From an uncultured Akkermansia sp. (lineage in GTDB: Bacteria > Verrucomicrobiota > Verrucomicrobiia > Verrucomicrobiales > Akkermansiaceae), in assembly GCA_947626635.1 (NCBI GenBank), contig CANQSY010000004.1:1-55376 (forward strand): DNA of 55,376 nt, read 5' to 3'. Positions within the stretch are counted from its first letter, which is position 1. The number at the start of each line of letters is the position of its first letter. The position numbers and the translations under genes are program-made. Positions 17,657 to 26,566 of this stretch are shown in pieces. Under the pieces are notes generated by a model. The model searched no databases, was not told where the DNA came from, and saw only the letters and a program-made list of their open reading frames with translations.

Positions 17657-18412
17657 TCAGAGCCAATAATCTGCAATCCAAGGCGCGGGAAGCGTGCGGT
17701 GGTGGAGCACGCCATCGTTGAACCCAACGGTGGCTTGGTCAGGGTCCGGAAGACCATGAAAAACGAGAACCTTGGTATCGGGCTTGCGGGGAGCGCGCAG
17801 GAGATTCAGAGGGAAAACCGGGACGCAATAACGCTTGAAACTGAGCACCCACTCATCCGGCCACCAATAGACCTCTCCCATCGCATGAGTCAGAAAGGCC
17901 TGCTCCGTCGTATAGCACGAGTGGTCGTTGGCTTGCCGGAACTCACGCACAAAGGCGTCATAGACGTAGCCGGATTGACCGGCTTCAAATCGAAAGAGCG
18001 AGGAGTTGCCTACGTGAGGCAACCCACGGAACAACGTCTTATGCCACGGCAACCAGTTGTGAATGATGCAATTTTTCCCGGGCATGTAGTCGAAAAAACA
18101 ATCCAAATCCTCCATGATCACGACGTCCACATCGAAAAAGAGGGTCGGTCCCACCAAATCCGCAAATCCCTCCTTGAACAGACACAGCTTCATAAACACA
18201 TTCGGCCACATCCCCTCACCATATCCGGGATTTTCCGCAAACTTCACCGCCTCAATACCCTTCTCCAAGCCGCTCGGGTCATCCGTGACGCACACAAATC
18301 GAAACGGTCGCGACAAATGTCTTTTAACCGATCGATAAAGTCTGTTCGTATATTCAGCAGGATACCTTGTTCCCCACTTAAGACATACGATGTTTACGTG
18401 CGTGCCCTGCAT
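17657..18412 (-). CDS. Glycosyltransferase-like protein with DxD motif
   Basis: A 251-residue protein resembling GT-A fold sugar transferases of the GT8-like kind. An N-terminal Rossmann-like strand (VNIVCLKWGTRYP) is followed by YTNRLYRSVKRHL, FRFVCVTDDP, and the metal-binding motif FFDVDVVI (DVD at about 94–96), then LFRFEAGQSGYVYDAF. There is no signal peptide, so it acts on the cytoplasmic side, probably in surface glycan synthesis. Acceptor and donor sugars cannot be inferred. It has its own promoter; no partner genes for polysaccharide synthesis are adjacent. Confidence 0.75.
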   Translation of the reverse strand: MQGTHVNIVCLKWGTRYPAEYTNRLYRSVKRHLSRPFRFVCVTDDPSGLEKGIEAVKFAENPGYGEGMWPNVFMKLCLFKEGFADLVGPTLFFDVDVVIMEDLDCFFDYMPGKNCIIHNWLPWHKTLFRGLPHVGNSSLFRFEAGQSGYVYDAFVREFRQANDHSCYTTEQAFLTHAMGEVYWWPDEWVLSFKRYCVPVFPLNLLRAPRKPDTKVLVFHGLPDPDQATVGFNDGVLHHRTLPAPWIADYWL

Positions 18413-18708
18413 ACGATCCTCGCCTTGTAAGATTGTCGTATTCTACAACATGGATTCTCTCCCCGTCAAGCACAATTGTCCATCGAGATCGTAGTGGAAA
18501 TTACAAGAATCAATGCACGATATGACAGAAAAAGTTGATGCCACACGATGAGAACATCAAACAGCGACGAAAGGATTCAACCACCTGCCGGCGGTCCTTT
18601 CCCCAACGGGGCCGGCGTTCAATTTGATGCCGCCCGGAGACGGTGTCATACTTGAAGTGATAACGAAGAAGTTGGGGACGATGCCGACCTCCTTTTCCGA
18701 AGGAATGA
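18413..18708. other. Intergenic stretch, about 296 bp
   Basis: Holds the glycosyltransferase promoter (18440–18469). The rest, downstream of the porin gene, contains a CCGGCGG…GCCGGCG inverted sequence near 18582–18614 but no T-tract. No gene or RNA was recognised. Confidence 0.5.
18440..18469 (-). promoter_or_regulatory. Promoter of glycosyltransferase gene
   Basis: Minus strand -35 TTGACG (18464–18469), 18-bp spacer, -10 TAGAAT (18440–18445), 27 nt to the ATG at 18412, with a GGCGAGG ribosome-binding-like sequence in the leader. Confidence 0.6.
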
Positions 18709-20199
18709 CTAGAATTTGAAAACACCCTGGAGTTGAAGTACAAGAGCACCATCGTGGTCGGTTGCATAGACGGAGTTGAAGATGTACTGGATGTCGGGCT
18801 GGATGTAGAATGTGGGAGAGAGCTGGACGACGGCGGAGAGCTCAATGCCGTACTCATCCTTGTTCGTATAGGGTTTAGCCGAACGCGCTGCGCGTTCCCA
18901 GAGGAATCCCAGCGCTACCTGATCGCTGTTGCTTTTACTGCCCCAGCCGCGGGAGGTGAAAGGAGCCTGGAGGACAAAACCGGCGGTGGCGCAGGCTCGC
19001 GCATCACAAACGGTAGCGGCATCCTCGTCCAAAAAACCGCAACGGGTAAAGAACCCGAGGCGGGAAGAAGCCCCGAGTTGCTGCTGAAAATTGAAGGCGA
19101 CTCCGGCGCCATTCTCCCCCTCATAGCGAGTCGTCGTATACTGGAAACGGTAGACTCCCGGCCCTAGCCCAAGGAAGTTTTCCGTGATCAGACCAAGTTC
19201 AGCGATGTGCACCCAGGCATTACCGGATATGGAAGGGAAAGGATTGTGGTTGATGGAGCCATTGCAGCCGGTCGTTGCGTACATGGTGTAGAAGTTTTTG
19301 GTGGGCTGCCACGCCGTAAGATATCCCCAATTGCCCCACTCCAGGGGAAGGCAGGGGTTGTTGTTGAAGGACCGATTGGTGAGATTGCCGCTCCAGCTCG
19401 CCGAATATCCATTTTGATCCAGGAAATCGGAAGCATCCAGTGTACCGATCATACCGACCCATTGTCCATTGAAGCAGCTGTACCCGAGCGCAAGGTTCGG
19501 GATAAATACTCCATGTCCCTGCCGCCAACTACCCTGAGGAGGGGAAAGCGAGCCTATGCTTTTTTTCGCGCTTGCGCTACGTTCGCTGACACCGATGCCC
19601 TGCCCCCAGTCGGCTTCCAGTGAGAGGAAAAGCCCTTGACTGTTATCGCAATCTTTGGCTAAGAACCATGTTGCATTCACGACGTTGTTGGTCGCCGTAA
19701 AATGGCGTTTTTGTCCGCGGAAGTGTTGCGGCAAGTCCGTGTAGTTCATCGAGAGTGTCGCTTTGTACTGAAAGCCATAGCGCGACAGGTGGGTCTTCAC
19801 CCTTTGGGCGGCAGTAGAGACGGCATCATGCGCGATGAAGGCGCAGGGCCGGACGCAGGTATTGCCCGGCACAAAAATGCTGTCCAAATAAGGCATGAAG
19901 CGTTGAGGCTTCGCGGGGAGAATCGTCCATCCACGGCATGTATTTTCCTTCCCGCTGGCATCCAGATACACCTCAAGCTGGCGCAACAAACTCTCGTGCG
20001 TTGGCACACCGGGGTAGCGAGTGCTCTGTTGTTCATGCGCGTTGCACATCCCACGGCGCAAACTGGCACTCGCCTCACCGGGTTCCATGCTGAAAGGGTT
20101 GCGACCGAACATGGTCTCCATGTACTGCCAGGGATATTGCGCATGCGCAGCAAAAGAAATGAGACAACCGATAAAAACGAGTAAAACTGCCCTTTTCAT
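18709..20199 (-). CDS. OprB-type carbohydrate-selective outer-membrane porin
   Basis: A 496-residue outer-membrane protein. A signal peptide at 1–20 (cleavage after AAHA) is followed by a long beta-strand-rich sequence with alternating aromatic and glycine residues, ending in LQLQGVFKF with a terminal Phe, as expected for BAM-inserted barrels. The C-terminal region (E-x-G-I-E-L…LSPTFYIQPDIQYIFN) matches the OprB signature. About 120 N-terminal residues with several Cys (for example CNAHEQQ, CRGW, CVRPC) precede the barrel and are unusual. It probably lets sugars cross the outer membrane. An 11-bp inverted repeat lies immediately before the start codon. Confidence 0.8.
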   Translation of the reverse strand: MKRAVLLVFIGCLISFAAHAQYPWQYMETMFGRNPFSMEPGEASASLRRGMCNAHEQQSTRYPGVPTHESLLRQLEVYLDASGKENTCRGWTILPAKPQRFMPYLDSIFVPGNTCVRPCAFIAHDAVSTAAQRVKTHLSRYGFQYKATLSMNYTDLPQHFRGQKRHFTATNNVVNATWFLAKDCDNSQGLFLSLEADWGQGIGVSERSASAKKSIGSLSPPQGSWRQGHGVFIPNLALGYSCFNGQWVGMIGTLDASDFLDQNGYSASWSGNLTNRSFNNNPCLPLEWGNWGYLTAWQPTKNFYTMYATTGCNGSINHNPFPSISGNAWVHIAELGLITENFLGLGPGVYRFQYTTTRYEGENGAGVAFNFQQQLGASSRLGFFTRCGFLDEDAATVCDARACATAGFVLQAPFTSRGWGSKSNSDQVALGFLWERAARSAKPYTNKDEYGIELSAVVQLSPTFYIQPDIQYIFNSVYATDHDGALVLQLQGVFKF

Positions 20200-20200
20200 A

Positions 20201-20228
20201 GCGAACGGTGAGATTCCTCACTGTTCGC
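20201..20228 (-). promoter_or_regulatory. Near-perfect inverted repeat abutting the porin start codon
   Basis: GCGAAC-N-GTGAG, 4-nt loop, CTCAC-N-GTTCGC: eleven of twelve positions pair. One base separates it from the porin ATG (20199). It could be an operator for a dimeric regulator or an mRNA hairpin that blocks ribosome entry; the sequence alone does not decide. Confidence 0.55.
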
Positions 20229-20273
20229 ACCTGTTTGATAACAATTAAATGCTTGTTTCGGGTCCCCAACGAC

Positions 20274-20867
20274 CTACCTCACGCGGGCATAATTCTCGAT
20301 ATACTTGGCAAGCATGTCCCACTCAATATCCACCGCCGTGCCGACAGCATATTGCGGCATCACGGTTTGATGCCAGGTATGTGGCGTTAGCCAGAATTCG
20401 AGTTCGCTCCGTTCTCTGTCAATGTCTGCGATGGTGAGTGATACACCGTCAACAGCTATGCTTCCCTTATCGATGCAATATCGAAGGTGGGGCACACGCA
20501 CGCGCAGAACGTGGTCTTGTCCCTCTTGGCGCAGATGAGAGATCTCGCCGGTGCAATCGACATGACCGGACACAAAGTGTCCACCGAGACGGGATTGCGG
20601 GAGGAGAGCACGTTCTAAATTGCACAGAGACCCCACGGCGAGCTGACCGAGAGAAGTGACACGAAGGGTCTGAGTCAGGAGGTCAAAACCTGCTGTGCCG
20701 GCGGAAGAATCGAGCTCATCCACCGTGAGACAGCAACCATTCACCGCCACAGAATCACCCAACGACAACTCCGCACAAAAGGGAATCTGCACCATGTAGC
20801 GCGCCCCCTGCGCTACCGGAGTGCAACTGACAACCCTCCCCGTGGCTTCTACCAGACCTGTAAACAT
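20274..20867 (-). CDS. ribE: Riboflavin synthase alpha chain
   Basis: Dismutates two 6,7-dimethyl-8-ribityllumazine molecules to riboflavin. The 197-residue product begins MFTGLVEATG and has the two repeated barrel domains of the family, each with a GDSVAVNGCCLTV or KGSIAVDGVSLT motif, plus GGHFVSGHVD. Length is typical. A strong ribosome-binding site (AGGAGGGG at 20871–20878) overlaps the stop codon of the upstream antiporter gene, so the two are translated from one mRNA. No other riboflavin genes are near. Confidence 0.96.
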   Translation of the reverse strand: MFTGLVEATGRVVSCTPVAQGARYMVQIPFCAELSLGDSVAVNGCCLTVDELDSSAGTAGFDLLTQTLRVTSLGQLAVGSLCNLERALLPQSRLGGHFVSGHVDCTGEISHLRQEGQDHVLRVRVPHLRYCIDKGSIAVDGVSLTIADIDRERSELEFWLTPHTWHQTVMPQYAVGTAVDIEWDMLAKYIENYARVR

Positions 20868-20876
20868 TTTCCCCTC

Positions 20877-22781
20877 CTAAAATAGGTTGAACATCAAAAA
20901 CATAATAACCGTCGGCAAAAAGGCCCAGGCAAAGAGTTTCGGCGCACTGATACCGGATTTAAAATACTTGCCGAGGATAGCTTGTCCGGCGGGATTGGGC
21001 GCATTGGCGATGACGGTAAGACCTCCGCCCGTAACAGCGCCCGCAACAATGGCGTAGCGGATCGATTCCGGGAGGTTGGGCACCGTGCTGGAAAGGAAGG
21101 TGACAGAGGCGTTGTCGTTGAATGCTGTGAGCACGCTGGCTACGCCCATAGTGGCTTCAGCGCCGATATCGGCCAGTCCTTGAAGCACCGGCTGCATCCA
21201 CCAACCCTGGACGCCACCTAAAATCAACAAGCCCGCCAGGAAGAAGGCCACAAGCAATGGCACTTTGATGGAGAAAGCATTTTGGTATTGGGGAGTCGCC
21301 ATCGTGAATCCCAAGAAGAACAAGAAACCTCCGATGAAAATCGCAGGATGATGCGCAAAGAATACCGTCCATGCGAGGAAGAGGATGGAGACAAGATACA
21401 CCCAAACGGGGATGACGTCCTGGCGGTCTTCCCACGAAGTGGGGACAGAGCTCCCCGCGGCGGAATTCCTCCGTTGTAATTCAGCGAGGCGACGGAATTC
21501 TTTTGTAAAGAGGAAGAAGTAGATGAGGTTGGCCAGGATGATGCCGGTGACAGCCTTCCAGCCAAAGTGAGTAAACATATGAGCCATGTCCCAATTCCAT
21601 TTACCCGCCACCATGACGATAGGCGGCGCAGCAAAGTGCGTCAGGGTACCGCCGACTGATACATTGACAAACAACAAGGCTATCGTTGCATAGCAGAAGT
21701 TCGCACTCGGCCGCAGCTGGTAGATCTTCTTACCCAGCAGGATAGCGGAAAGAGTCATCGCAGCCGGCTCTGTGATGAACGAGCCTAGCAGGGGAGCGAT
21801 GCACAGGACAGAGAGCCACCACGCCGCGGGAGATCCCTTGCCGAGCTTTGCCGCAAGCTGGAGGGTGTTTTCCGCGAGCCGGTAAATGGGTCTTGAAGAA
21901 GCGATCACCATAATCACCGCCACAAAGAGAGGTTCTGTGAAACTCGTATCGCGGTCGATGTAGCGCAGGAAGTCCTCCATGGAATAGTAGTGCTGGCATA
22001 CCAGGCAAAACGGTATAATCCATAGACCGAAAACAACCTCGACTTCACCAAGAAAATGAAAAATCGTTGAGAGCAGCGAAACGGGTACCCGTTGCTCCGG
22101 GTGTAAAATACGAAAGTTTGATGCGAGAAGGCGCTCCTTGTAGCGTTTTTCCAACTTGTGCGCCAGGGATTGGAAAAACGGCGCCATAAAGGTGTGAAAA
22201 ATAGCGAGCAGGAAGATGAGTGTAGCGGCTAAGTTGAAAGGATCAACGTCCACGCGATGACAAAGCTTCTGCCAGATTCCCATTCCGTCCTCTTCTTGGA
22301 CGTACGTAGCGAGCGGTATGGGAAAACGGCTGTACTGATCTCCCTTCCCCGTGTAGTGATGGGTCCACGCCGGCGCGGGTCCATCCGGGTTGGTGTTGTG
22401 TACGGTCTTTCCGCAGTCGGGACAAGTCCTTCCCTCCAGCGGCGGCACGAAGCGCACCTTCATGCGCGCGTGGTCCAGCACGCTGTGCCCGTCGTACGCA
22501 TGATGAGGATAGGCCAGATAGGTCTTGAGAGACTCATAGCTCATGGCCTTGGCTGCATCCAACAGGGCCGGGCGCACATGATCCGGCAGGGAAGCATCGG
22601 AGATGAGCTTCCGTTTGAGGTGTTCTTCCGTCAGTGTCTGTTCGTCGGAGACAGAAGATGCCGCAGTGAGGGTAGCTGCGGACTCCGGAGCAGGCGGCGC
22701 AACGAGAGGGGAGGCATCCTGACCGAAACCCGACGAGATGCCCAGCGCAGCCACTATCAGGGGAAAAATCAGTTCTTTCAT
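20877..22781 (-). CDS. Putative Na+/H+ antiporter (PF07399-like)
   Basis: Polytopic membrane protein of 634 residues. It has a signal-like N-terminus (MKELIFPLIVAALGISSGFG), about 150 soluble residues containing CPDCGKT, then a membrane domain with many helices. Landmarks are LFVAVIMVIASSRPIYRLAEN, LGSFITEPAAMTL, GGTLTHFAAPPIVMVAGKW, and FNDNASVTFLSSTVPNL. The last two resemble the paired helix-break motifs of ArsB/NhaD-type ion transporters. The family is annotated as putative Na+/H+ antiporter; ion specificity is unproven. The start at 22781 matches the signal-like segment. It shares a transcript with ribE. Confidence 0.8.
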   Translation of the reverse strand: MKELIFPLIVAALGISSGFGQDASPLVAPPAPESAATLTAASSVSDEQTLTEEHLKRKLISDASLPDHVRPALLDAAKAMSYESLKTYLAYPHHAYDGHSVLDHARMKVRFVPPLEGRTCPDCGKTVHNTNPDGPAPAWTHHYTGKGDQYSRFPIPLATYVQEEDGMGIWQKLCHRVDVDPFNLAATLIFLLAIFHTFMAPFFQSLAHKLEKRYKERLLASNFRILHPEQRVPVSLLSTIFHFLGEVEVVFGLWIIPFCLVCQHYYSMEDFLRYIDRDTSFTEPLFVAVIMVIASSRPIYRLAENTLQLAAKLGKGSPAAWWLSVLCIAPLLGSFITEPAAMTLSAILLGKKIYQLRPSANFCYATIALLFVNVSVGGTLTHFAAPPIVMVAGKWNWDMAHMFTHFGWKAVTGIILANLIYFFLFTKEFRRLAELQRRNSAAGSSVPTSWEDRQDVIPVWVYLVSILFLAWTVFFAHHPAIFIGGFLFFLGFTMATPQYQNAFSIKVPLLVAFFLAGLLILGGVQGWWMQPVLQGLADIGAEATMGVASVLTAFNDNASVTFLSSTVPNLPESIRYAIVAGAVTGGGLTVIANAPNPAGQAILGKYFKSGISAPKLFAWAFLPTVIMFLMFNLF

Positions 22782-22853
22782 AGCTGCTGACTCATTTCTC
22801 TTCCATGATTCTGCCTCACCATATACCACATTCCCCATCGAAAGAAAAGGAAA

Positions 22854-24410
22854 TTAATTTTCATTTTGAGCGAGCCATGAGGCAAACTGCTCAGCCCATG
22901 CACGGGAAATGCCGGGGATCTCGGCGAGCTGCTCCGGCGTGAGGCGCCGCAATTTATCCACGCTGTGGAAGCGAGCCAGTAGGAGTTGCTTACGGCGTGG
23001 GGTCATCCCCGGACAAGCATCCAATCGGCTTTCGCGCACGCGTTTGCGCATCAGCAGCTCATTGTAGTTGTGAGCAAAGCGGTGCGCCTCATCACGCAGC
23101 CGCTGAAGCAAGCGCAGAGCTCCACTCTCCCGTGGCAGCACAATCGGCTGCTCCCGGTGGGGGAACCATACTTCCTCATCGCGTTTTGCAAGACCAATCA
23201 CAGGCATCTCGCCCAGACCGATTTCCTGCAACACGCGCACCGCTGTGCTCAGCTGTCCCTTTCCGCCATCCACCACCACCAAATCCGGCACGGTGATGGG
23301 AGCTTGACCTCTCGCACGCAACTCCTGCAGCCACGCGTACGTGCTTTTCGTCGGGTCTTTCTCAAAGAGGGCGCTATTCTCGCCGATAATGCGGGAGTAG
23401 CGCCGCTTCACCACCTCGAGCATGGAGGCAAAGTCGTTCTGGGTGTCAATACTGCGAATACGATAACGGCGGTAGGCTGCGTGATCCGGTTTACCCTCAG
23501 TGAACCGTACCATGGAAGCAACGATGAAATTATCGGACAGGTTGGAAATATCAAAGCACTCCATGATCTGCGGCTCCGGGATACTCAGGGCCTGCGCCAG
23601 TTCGGCGAGGTCCGCCTTCGGGTTGACGGTCCCCGGCAAATCACCACGACCGAGCCGAGCAAAACGACGAGCCGGCTCCAAAGTCTTCTCAATATTCTCG
23701 CGGATATCGCGCAACTTAGCCGCCTCCTCGAAATTCAGCGACTCAGCAGCTTCCTGCATTTTCTCCGTGAGTTCGTGGAGGTGCTCCCGCACTCCCCTCC
23801 CCTCCAACAGCTCCAGCGCCGCCTCGAACTGCTTGCGATAAGCCTCCCGCGAGATGCGACCCATACACGGGGCCGAACAGTGTCGGATAACATCGTCGTG
23901 GCAGTGTTTGTAATCGTTTTCACCGGGACAGCGAGCGGGACAGGTACGCAGGCGGTAGCGATGGTTGAGCCATTCGACGGTTTCTTTGAGCGCGCCGCTG
24001 TGGACGAAGGGACCTATGTAGCGCGCGCCATCGTCCTTCCGCAGACGCACCAGGGAAAACCGCGGCAGTTCCTCCCCGCAATCGGCGCGCAGCAGAAGGT
24101 AGCGTTTGTCATCGCGCAACTGCACATTATACCGCGGACGATATTGCTTGATGAGTTTTTGCTCCAACAACAAGGATTCTTGCTCATTGCGTACCTCGTA
24201 GTAATCAAAATCCTCAATCGCAGCGATGAGAGCACGTGTCTTCCCGTTGTCCAGTGTGGCGCGTGAAGGGGAAAAGTAATTGGCCAGTCTCTTGTGCAAG
24301 TCCTTTGCCTTGCCGACGTAAATGACACTTCCGCCGAGCCCGCGCATCAGATAGACCCCGGGACAATGGGGCGTTTCTCGCCATTTTTGCTTGAGTTCAC
24401 TCGCTGTCAT
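22854..24410 (-). CDS. uvrC: Excinuclease ABC subunit C
   Basis: Makes both incisions in nucleotide excision repair. The 518-residue protein shows a GIY-YIG nuclease domain (PGVYLMRG…VIYVGKAKDLHKRL, about 16–95), a Cys cluster (CPARCPG…HCSAPC, about 155–180, the position of the reported Fe–S site), a UVR motif (LNFEEAAKLRDIRENIE, about 225), the RNase-H-like domain with VVDGGKGQLS, and C-terminal helix-hairpin-helix repeats (LRRLTPEQLAEIPGIS). It is shorter than the 610-residue E. coli protein. The gene lies 45 bp after ispG. Confidence 0.96.
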   Translation of the reverse strand: MTASELKQKWRETPHCPGVYLMRGLGGSVIYVGKAKDLHKRLANYFSPSRATLDNGKTRALIAAIEDFDYYEVRNEQESLLLEQKLIKQYRPRYNVQLRDDKRYLLLRADCGEELPRFSLVRLRKDDGARYIGPFVHSGALKETVEWLNHRYRLRTCPARCPGENDYKHCHDDVIRHCSAPCMGRISREAYRKQFEAALELLEGRGVREHLHELTEKMQEAAESLNFEEAAKLRDIRENIEKTLEPARRFARLGRGDLPGTVNPKADLAELAQALSIPEPQIMECFDISNLSDNFIVASMVRFTEGKPDHAAYRRYRIRSIDTQNDFASMLEVVKRRYSRIIGENSALFEKDPTKSTYAWLQELRARGQAPITVPDLVVVDGGKGQLSTAVRVLQEIGLGEMPVIGLAKRDEEVWFPHREQPIVLPRESGALRLLQRLRDEAHRFAHNYNELLMRKRVRESRLDACPGMTPRRKQLLLARFHSVDKLRRLTPEQLAEIPGISRAWAEQFASWLAQNEN

Positions 24411-24455
24411 CTCGTTGCCCGGACCGGGAATGAGTTCCTCACCCTTGCTCCGTTT

Positions 24456-26207
24456 TCATCGCGTCGGTTCCGTCCACCTGCCGTGCTGCTTGATTAAACG
24501 CACAAGATGGTCCACCGCCTCTTCCTGAGGGATATTGATCTGCACCGGCGTGTGACCTACGTAGAGATTGATCTTGCCGGGAGCCCCTCCCACGTAGCCG
24601 AAATCAGCATCGCTCATCTCGCCGGGACCATTCACGATACAGCCCATGATGGCAATCTTGACGCCCTTCAGATGTCCGGTAGCCGCTCGTATGCGCGCTG
24701 CCGCCTCGCGGATGTTGTAGTGCGTACGCCCACAGGAGGGACATGAAACGTATTCCGTCTTGCTGAGCCGAACTCCCGCCGCCTGCAGTACATTGTAGGA
24801 CAGAGTCAGGGCTTTTGCCGGGTCCTTCTCCGTGCGCACTAAAATCGCCTGGCCGATGCCGTCTGCCAGCAGGCTCCCCATGTTGAATCCTGCCGCCATG
24901 GGAGGAGGTAATGTCTCCGCTTCGCCCAACGTGTCCTTCAACATGATGGGAAACCTCGCCGGGATACGCGCCGCCAGAAGTCTGAAGGCCTGCACAAGCT
25001 GCATCCTGACTCCGTCCTTCACCGTCACTAATCGCAGTTCTCCCTGCTCCAACTCCCGCAGCTCGTCATCATTCAACGGATCCACCTCTGCGACCCCGGA
25101 TTGCTCATACGGGATCTCCGGCGGAGTGTCCTTCAACTCACCCGCACGCGGAAGAAGCGCGTCCATCACCGCCTGCGGCAACACGATACGGACCGGGTCC
25201 TCTCCGCCCAGCATGACCCCATCCACACTGAGCGACTCACTCCGCCGCCGCCGGAAAACATAGGGATGAAACGGCGCAGGCGGCAGGGGGTGCGGCAGCT
25301 CCGACGACTCCGACACGCGACCAAAGGCCCGTGCCAATTCAAAGCCGGGCGCCACCTCGTTCACTGCCTCCTCTGTAAGAGAGACGCGCAAGGTATCACC
25401 TATGCCGTCTGCCAGCAGGGAACCTATCCCCATAGCGCTTTTTATGCGCGCGTCCTCCCCTTCGCCGGCCTCCGTCACACCCAAATGGATCGGGTAGTTC
25501 CAGTCATCCCCCTCCTCCTGCAGCCGCTTGACCAAAAGTCGATACGCCTGAATCATCACCTTGACGTTGGATGCTTTCATGGAAAAGACCAGCTCATGGT
25601 ACCCGCAGTCTCTCGCCACGCGGGCAAACTCCAACGCGCTCTCCACCATCCCCTCCGGCGTGTCGCCGTAACGGTTTAATATCCGGTCTGAAAGCGACCC
25701 ATGATTGGCGCCCAATCGCATCGCGCGTCCATGCTCCTTGCAGAAAAGCACCAGCGGAGTAAAAGCCTCCCGTATTCTCTCAAGTTCCTCCGCGTACTCA
25801 ACATCGGTATAATCACGCCGGACGAATTTCCTCTTGTCCACAAAATTCCCCGGGTTGATGCGGATCTTTTCCACCCACTTTGCCGCCTCCATCGCCGCAT
25901 CCGGTTTGAAATGAATGTCCGCCACCAGCGGCACGCGACACCCCGCTGCTCTCAGCTCCCGCGCTATATTCTCCAAGTTCGCCGCATACACCTTGGTCTG
26001 AGCCGTCAACCGTATCACCTCGCACCCGGCCTCCGCTAATTCCAAAGCCTCTTCCACACACCCCTTTGTGTCCAGTGTATCGTGCGTCAGCATCGACTGG
26101 ACTCGTATCGGGTTCTTCCCTCCGATTCCGACCTCCCCCACCATCACTTCTCTCGTCTCGCGCCTTTCGCGCCTGTACACGTTCGGACAATACAACCTGC
26201 TGCTCAT
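24456..26207 (-). CDS. ispG: 4-hydroxy-3-methylbut-2-enyl diphosphate synthase, large (domain-inserted) form
   Basis: Converts MEcPP to HMBPP in the MEP isoprenoid pathway. The 583-residue product has the N-terminal TIM barrel (GGKNPIRVQSM, VADIHFKP, KIRINPGN, RLGANHGSLSDRI), an inserted middle domain at about 300–460, and the C-terminal Fe–S domain with CPSCGRT and GCIVNGPGE, which supply three cysteine ligands and the Glu ligand. E. coli IspG is about 370 residues without the insert; the long form is known from plants, chlamydiae, Bacteroidetes and relatives. The start at 26207 was chosen because a promoter lies 10 nt before it and the family N-terminus begins near here. Confidence 0.95.
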   Translation of the reverse strand: MSSRLYCPNVYRRERRETREVMVGEVGIGGKNPIRVQSMLTHDTLDTKGCVEEALELAEAGCEVIRLTAQTKVYAANLENIARELRAAGCRVPLVADIHFKPDAAMEAAKWVEKIRINPGNFVDKRKFVRRDYTDVEYAEELERIREAFTPLVLFCKEHGRAMRLGANHGSLSDRILNRYGDTPEGMVESALEFARVARDCGYHELVFSMKASNVKVMIQAYRLLVKRLQEEGDDWNYPIHLGVTEAGEGEDARIKSAMGIGSLLADGIGDTLRVSLTEEAVNEVAPGFELARAFGRVSESSELPHPLPPAPFHPYVFRRRRSESLSVDGVMLGGEDPVRIVLPQAVMDALLPRAGELKDTPPEIPYEQSGVAEVDPLNDDELRELEQGELRLVTVKDGVRMQLVQAFRLLAARIPARFPIMLKDTLGEAETLPPPMAAGFNMGSLLADGIGQAILVRTEKDPAKALTLSYNVLQAAGVRLSKTEYVSCPSCGRTHYNIREAAARIRAATGHLKGVKIAIMGCIVNGPGEMSDADFGYVGGAPGKINLYVGHTPVQINIPQEEAVDHLVRLIKQHGRWTEPTR

Positions 26208-26217
26208 CTTGCCTTCC

Positions 26218-26246
26218 ACTCTACCACATCTGCCCTTCTCATGCAA
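26218..26246 (-). promoter_or_regulatory. Promoter of ispG–uvrC
   Basis: Minus strand -35 TTGCAT (26241–26246), 17 bp, -10 TAGAGT (26218–26223), 10 nt to the ATG at 26207. It fits the leaderless pattern seen at other genes in the window. Confidence 0.6.
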
Positions 26247-26537
26247 GCGCGAGATCCACCATCCGAGGACCATCGCAGGGAACGGCGATTGCCATGAAGG
26301 ACATCTGAATTTCTCATTCTGAATACATTGGTCTTACGTATCATGTGGATATCCCGAACGATTGAAACGGATGCGCTCATGTCGGAGCGCCTCCTCTCAC
26401 CCCAACGGTGCCCTCTCTTCATTTTCGAAGATGCAACACCGAGGGAATAAACCCTGACGAACAGGCGGCCCTTCCACCCGACCTCTCACGGGTGGCCCGT
26501 CTTCAAAGTCCGCCGACCCCACCGCGGAAGGTCGAAA

Positions 26538-26555
26538 CACGCCAAAGACGGCGTG
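26538..26555 (-). terminator. Weak terminator after pfk (end of sialic-acid operon)
   Basis: Minus strand CACGCC, 6-nt loop, GGCGTG, then TTT. It begins 12 bases past the stop codon at 26567. The stem is short, so it is only a candidate. Confidence 0.35.
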
Positions 26556-26566
26556 CAGGGAAGATC

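Larger units (their letters stand above)
26208..26566. other. Intergenic stretch, 359 bp, between pfk and ispG
   Basis: Holds the ispG promoter at 26218–26246 and a weak terminator after pfk at 26538–26555. Two other small stem-loops are visible: CCACCCG/CGGGTGG around 26475–26497 and GCGCTC/GAGCGC at 26373–26390. No convincing gene was found in it. Confidence 0.6.

Noticed and set aside
18510..18857. Minus-strand frame of 115 codons in the gap after the porin
   Set aside because: Ser/Pro-rich, overlaps the end of the porin gene in another frame, and has no start signal.
22986..24266. Long open frame (426 codons) on the plus strand
   Set aside because: It is fully antisense to uvrC, whose motifs are all intact. 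High GC gives long shadow frames; composition (His/Gln/Arg-rich) is that of a shadow.
26371..26500. Riboswitch upstream of ispG
   Set aside because: Only two small stem-loops; no known aptamer pattern, and the ispG promoter lies downstream of them so they would not be in its transcript.
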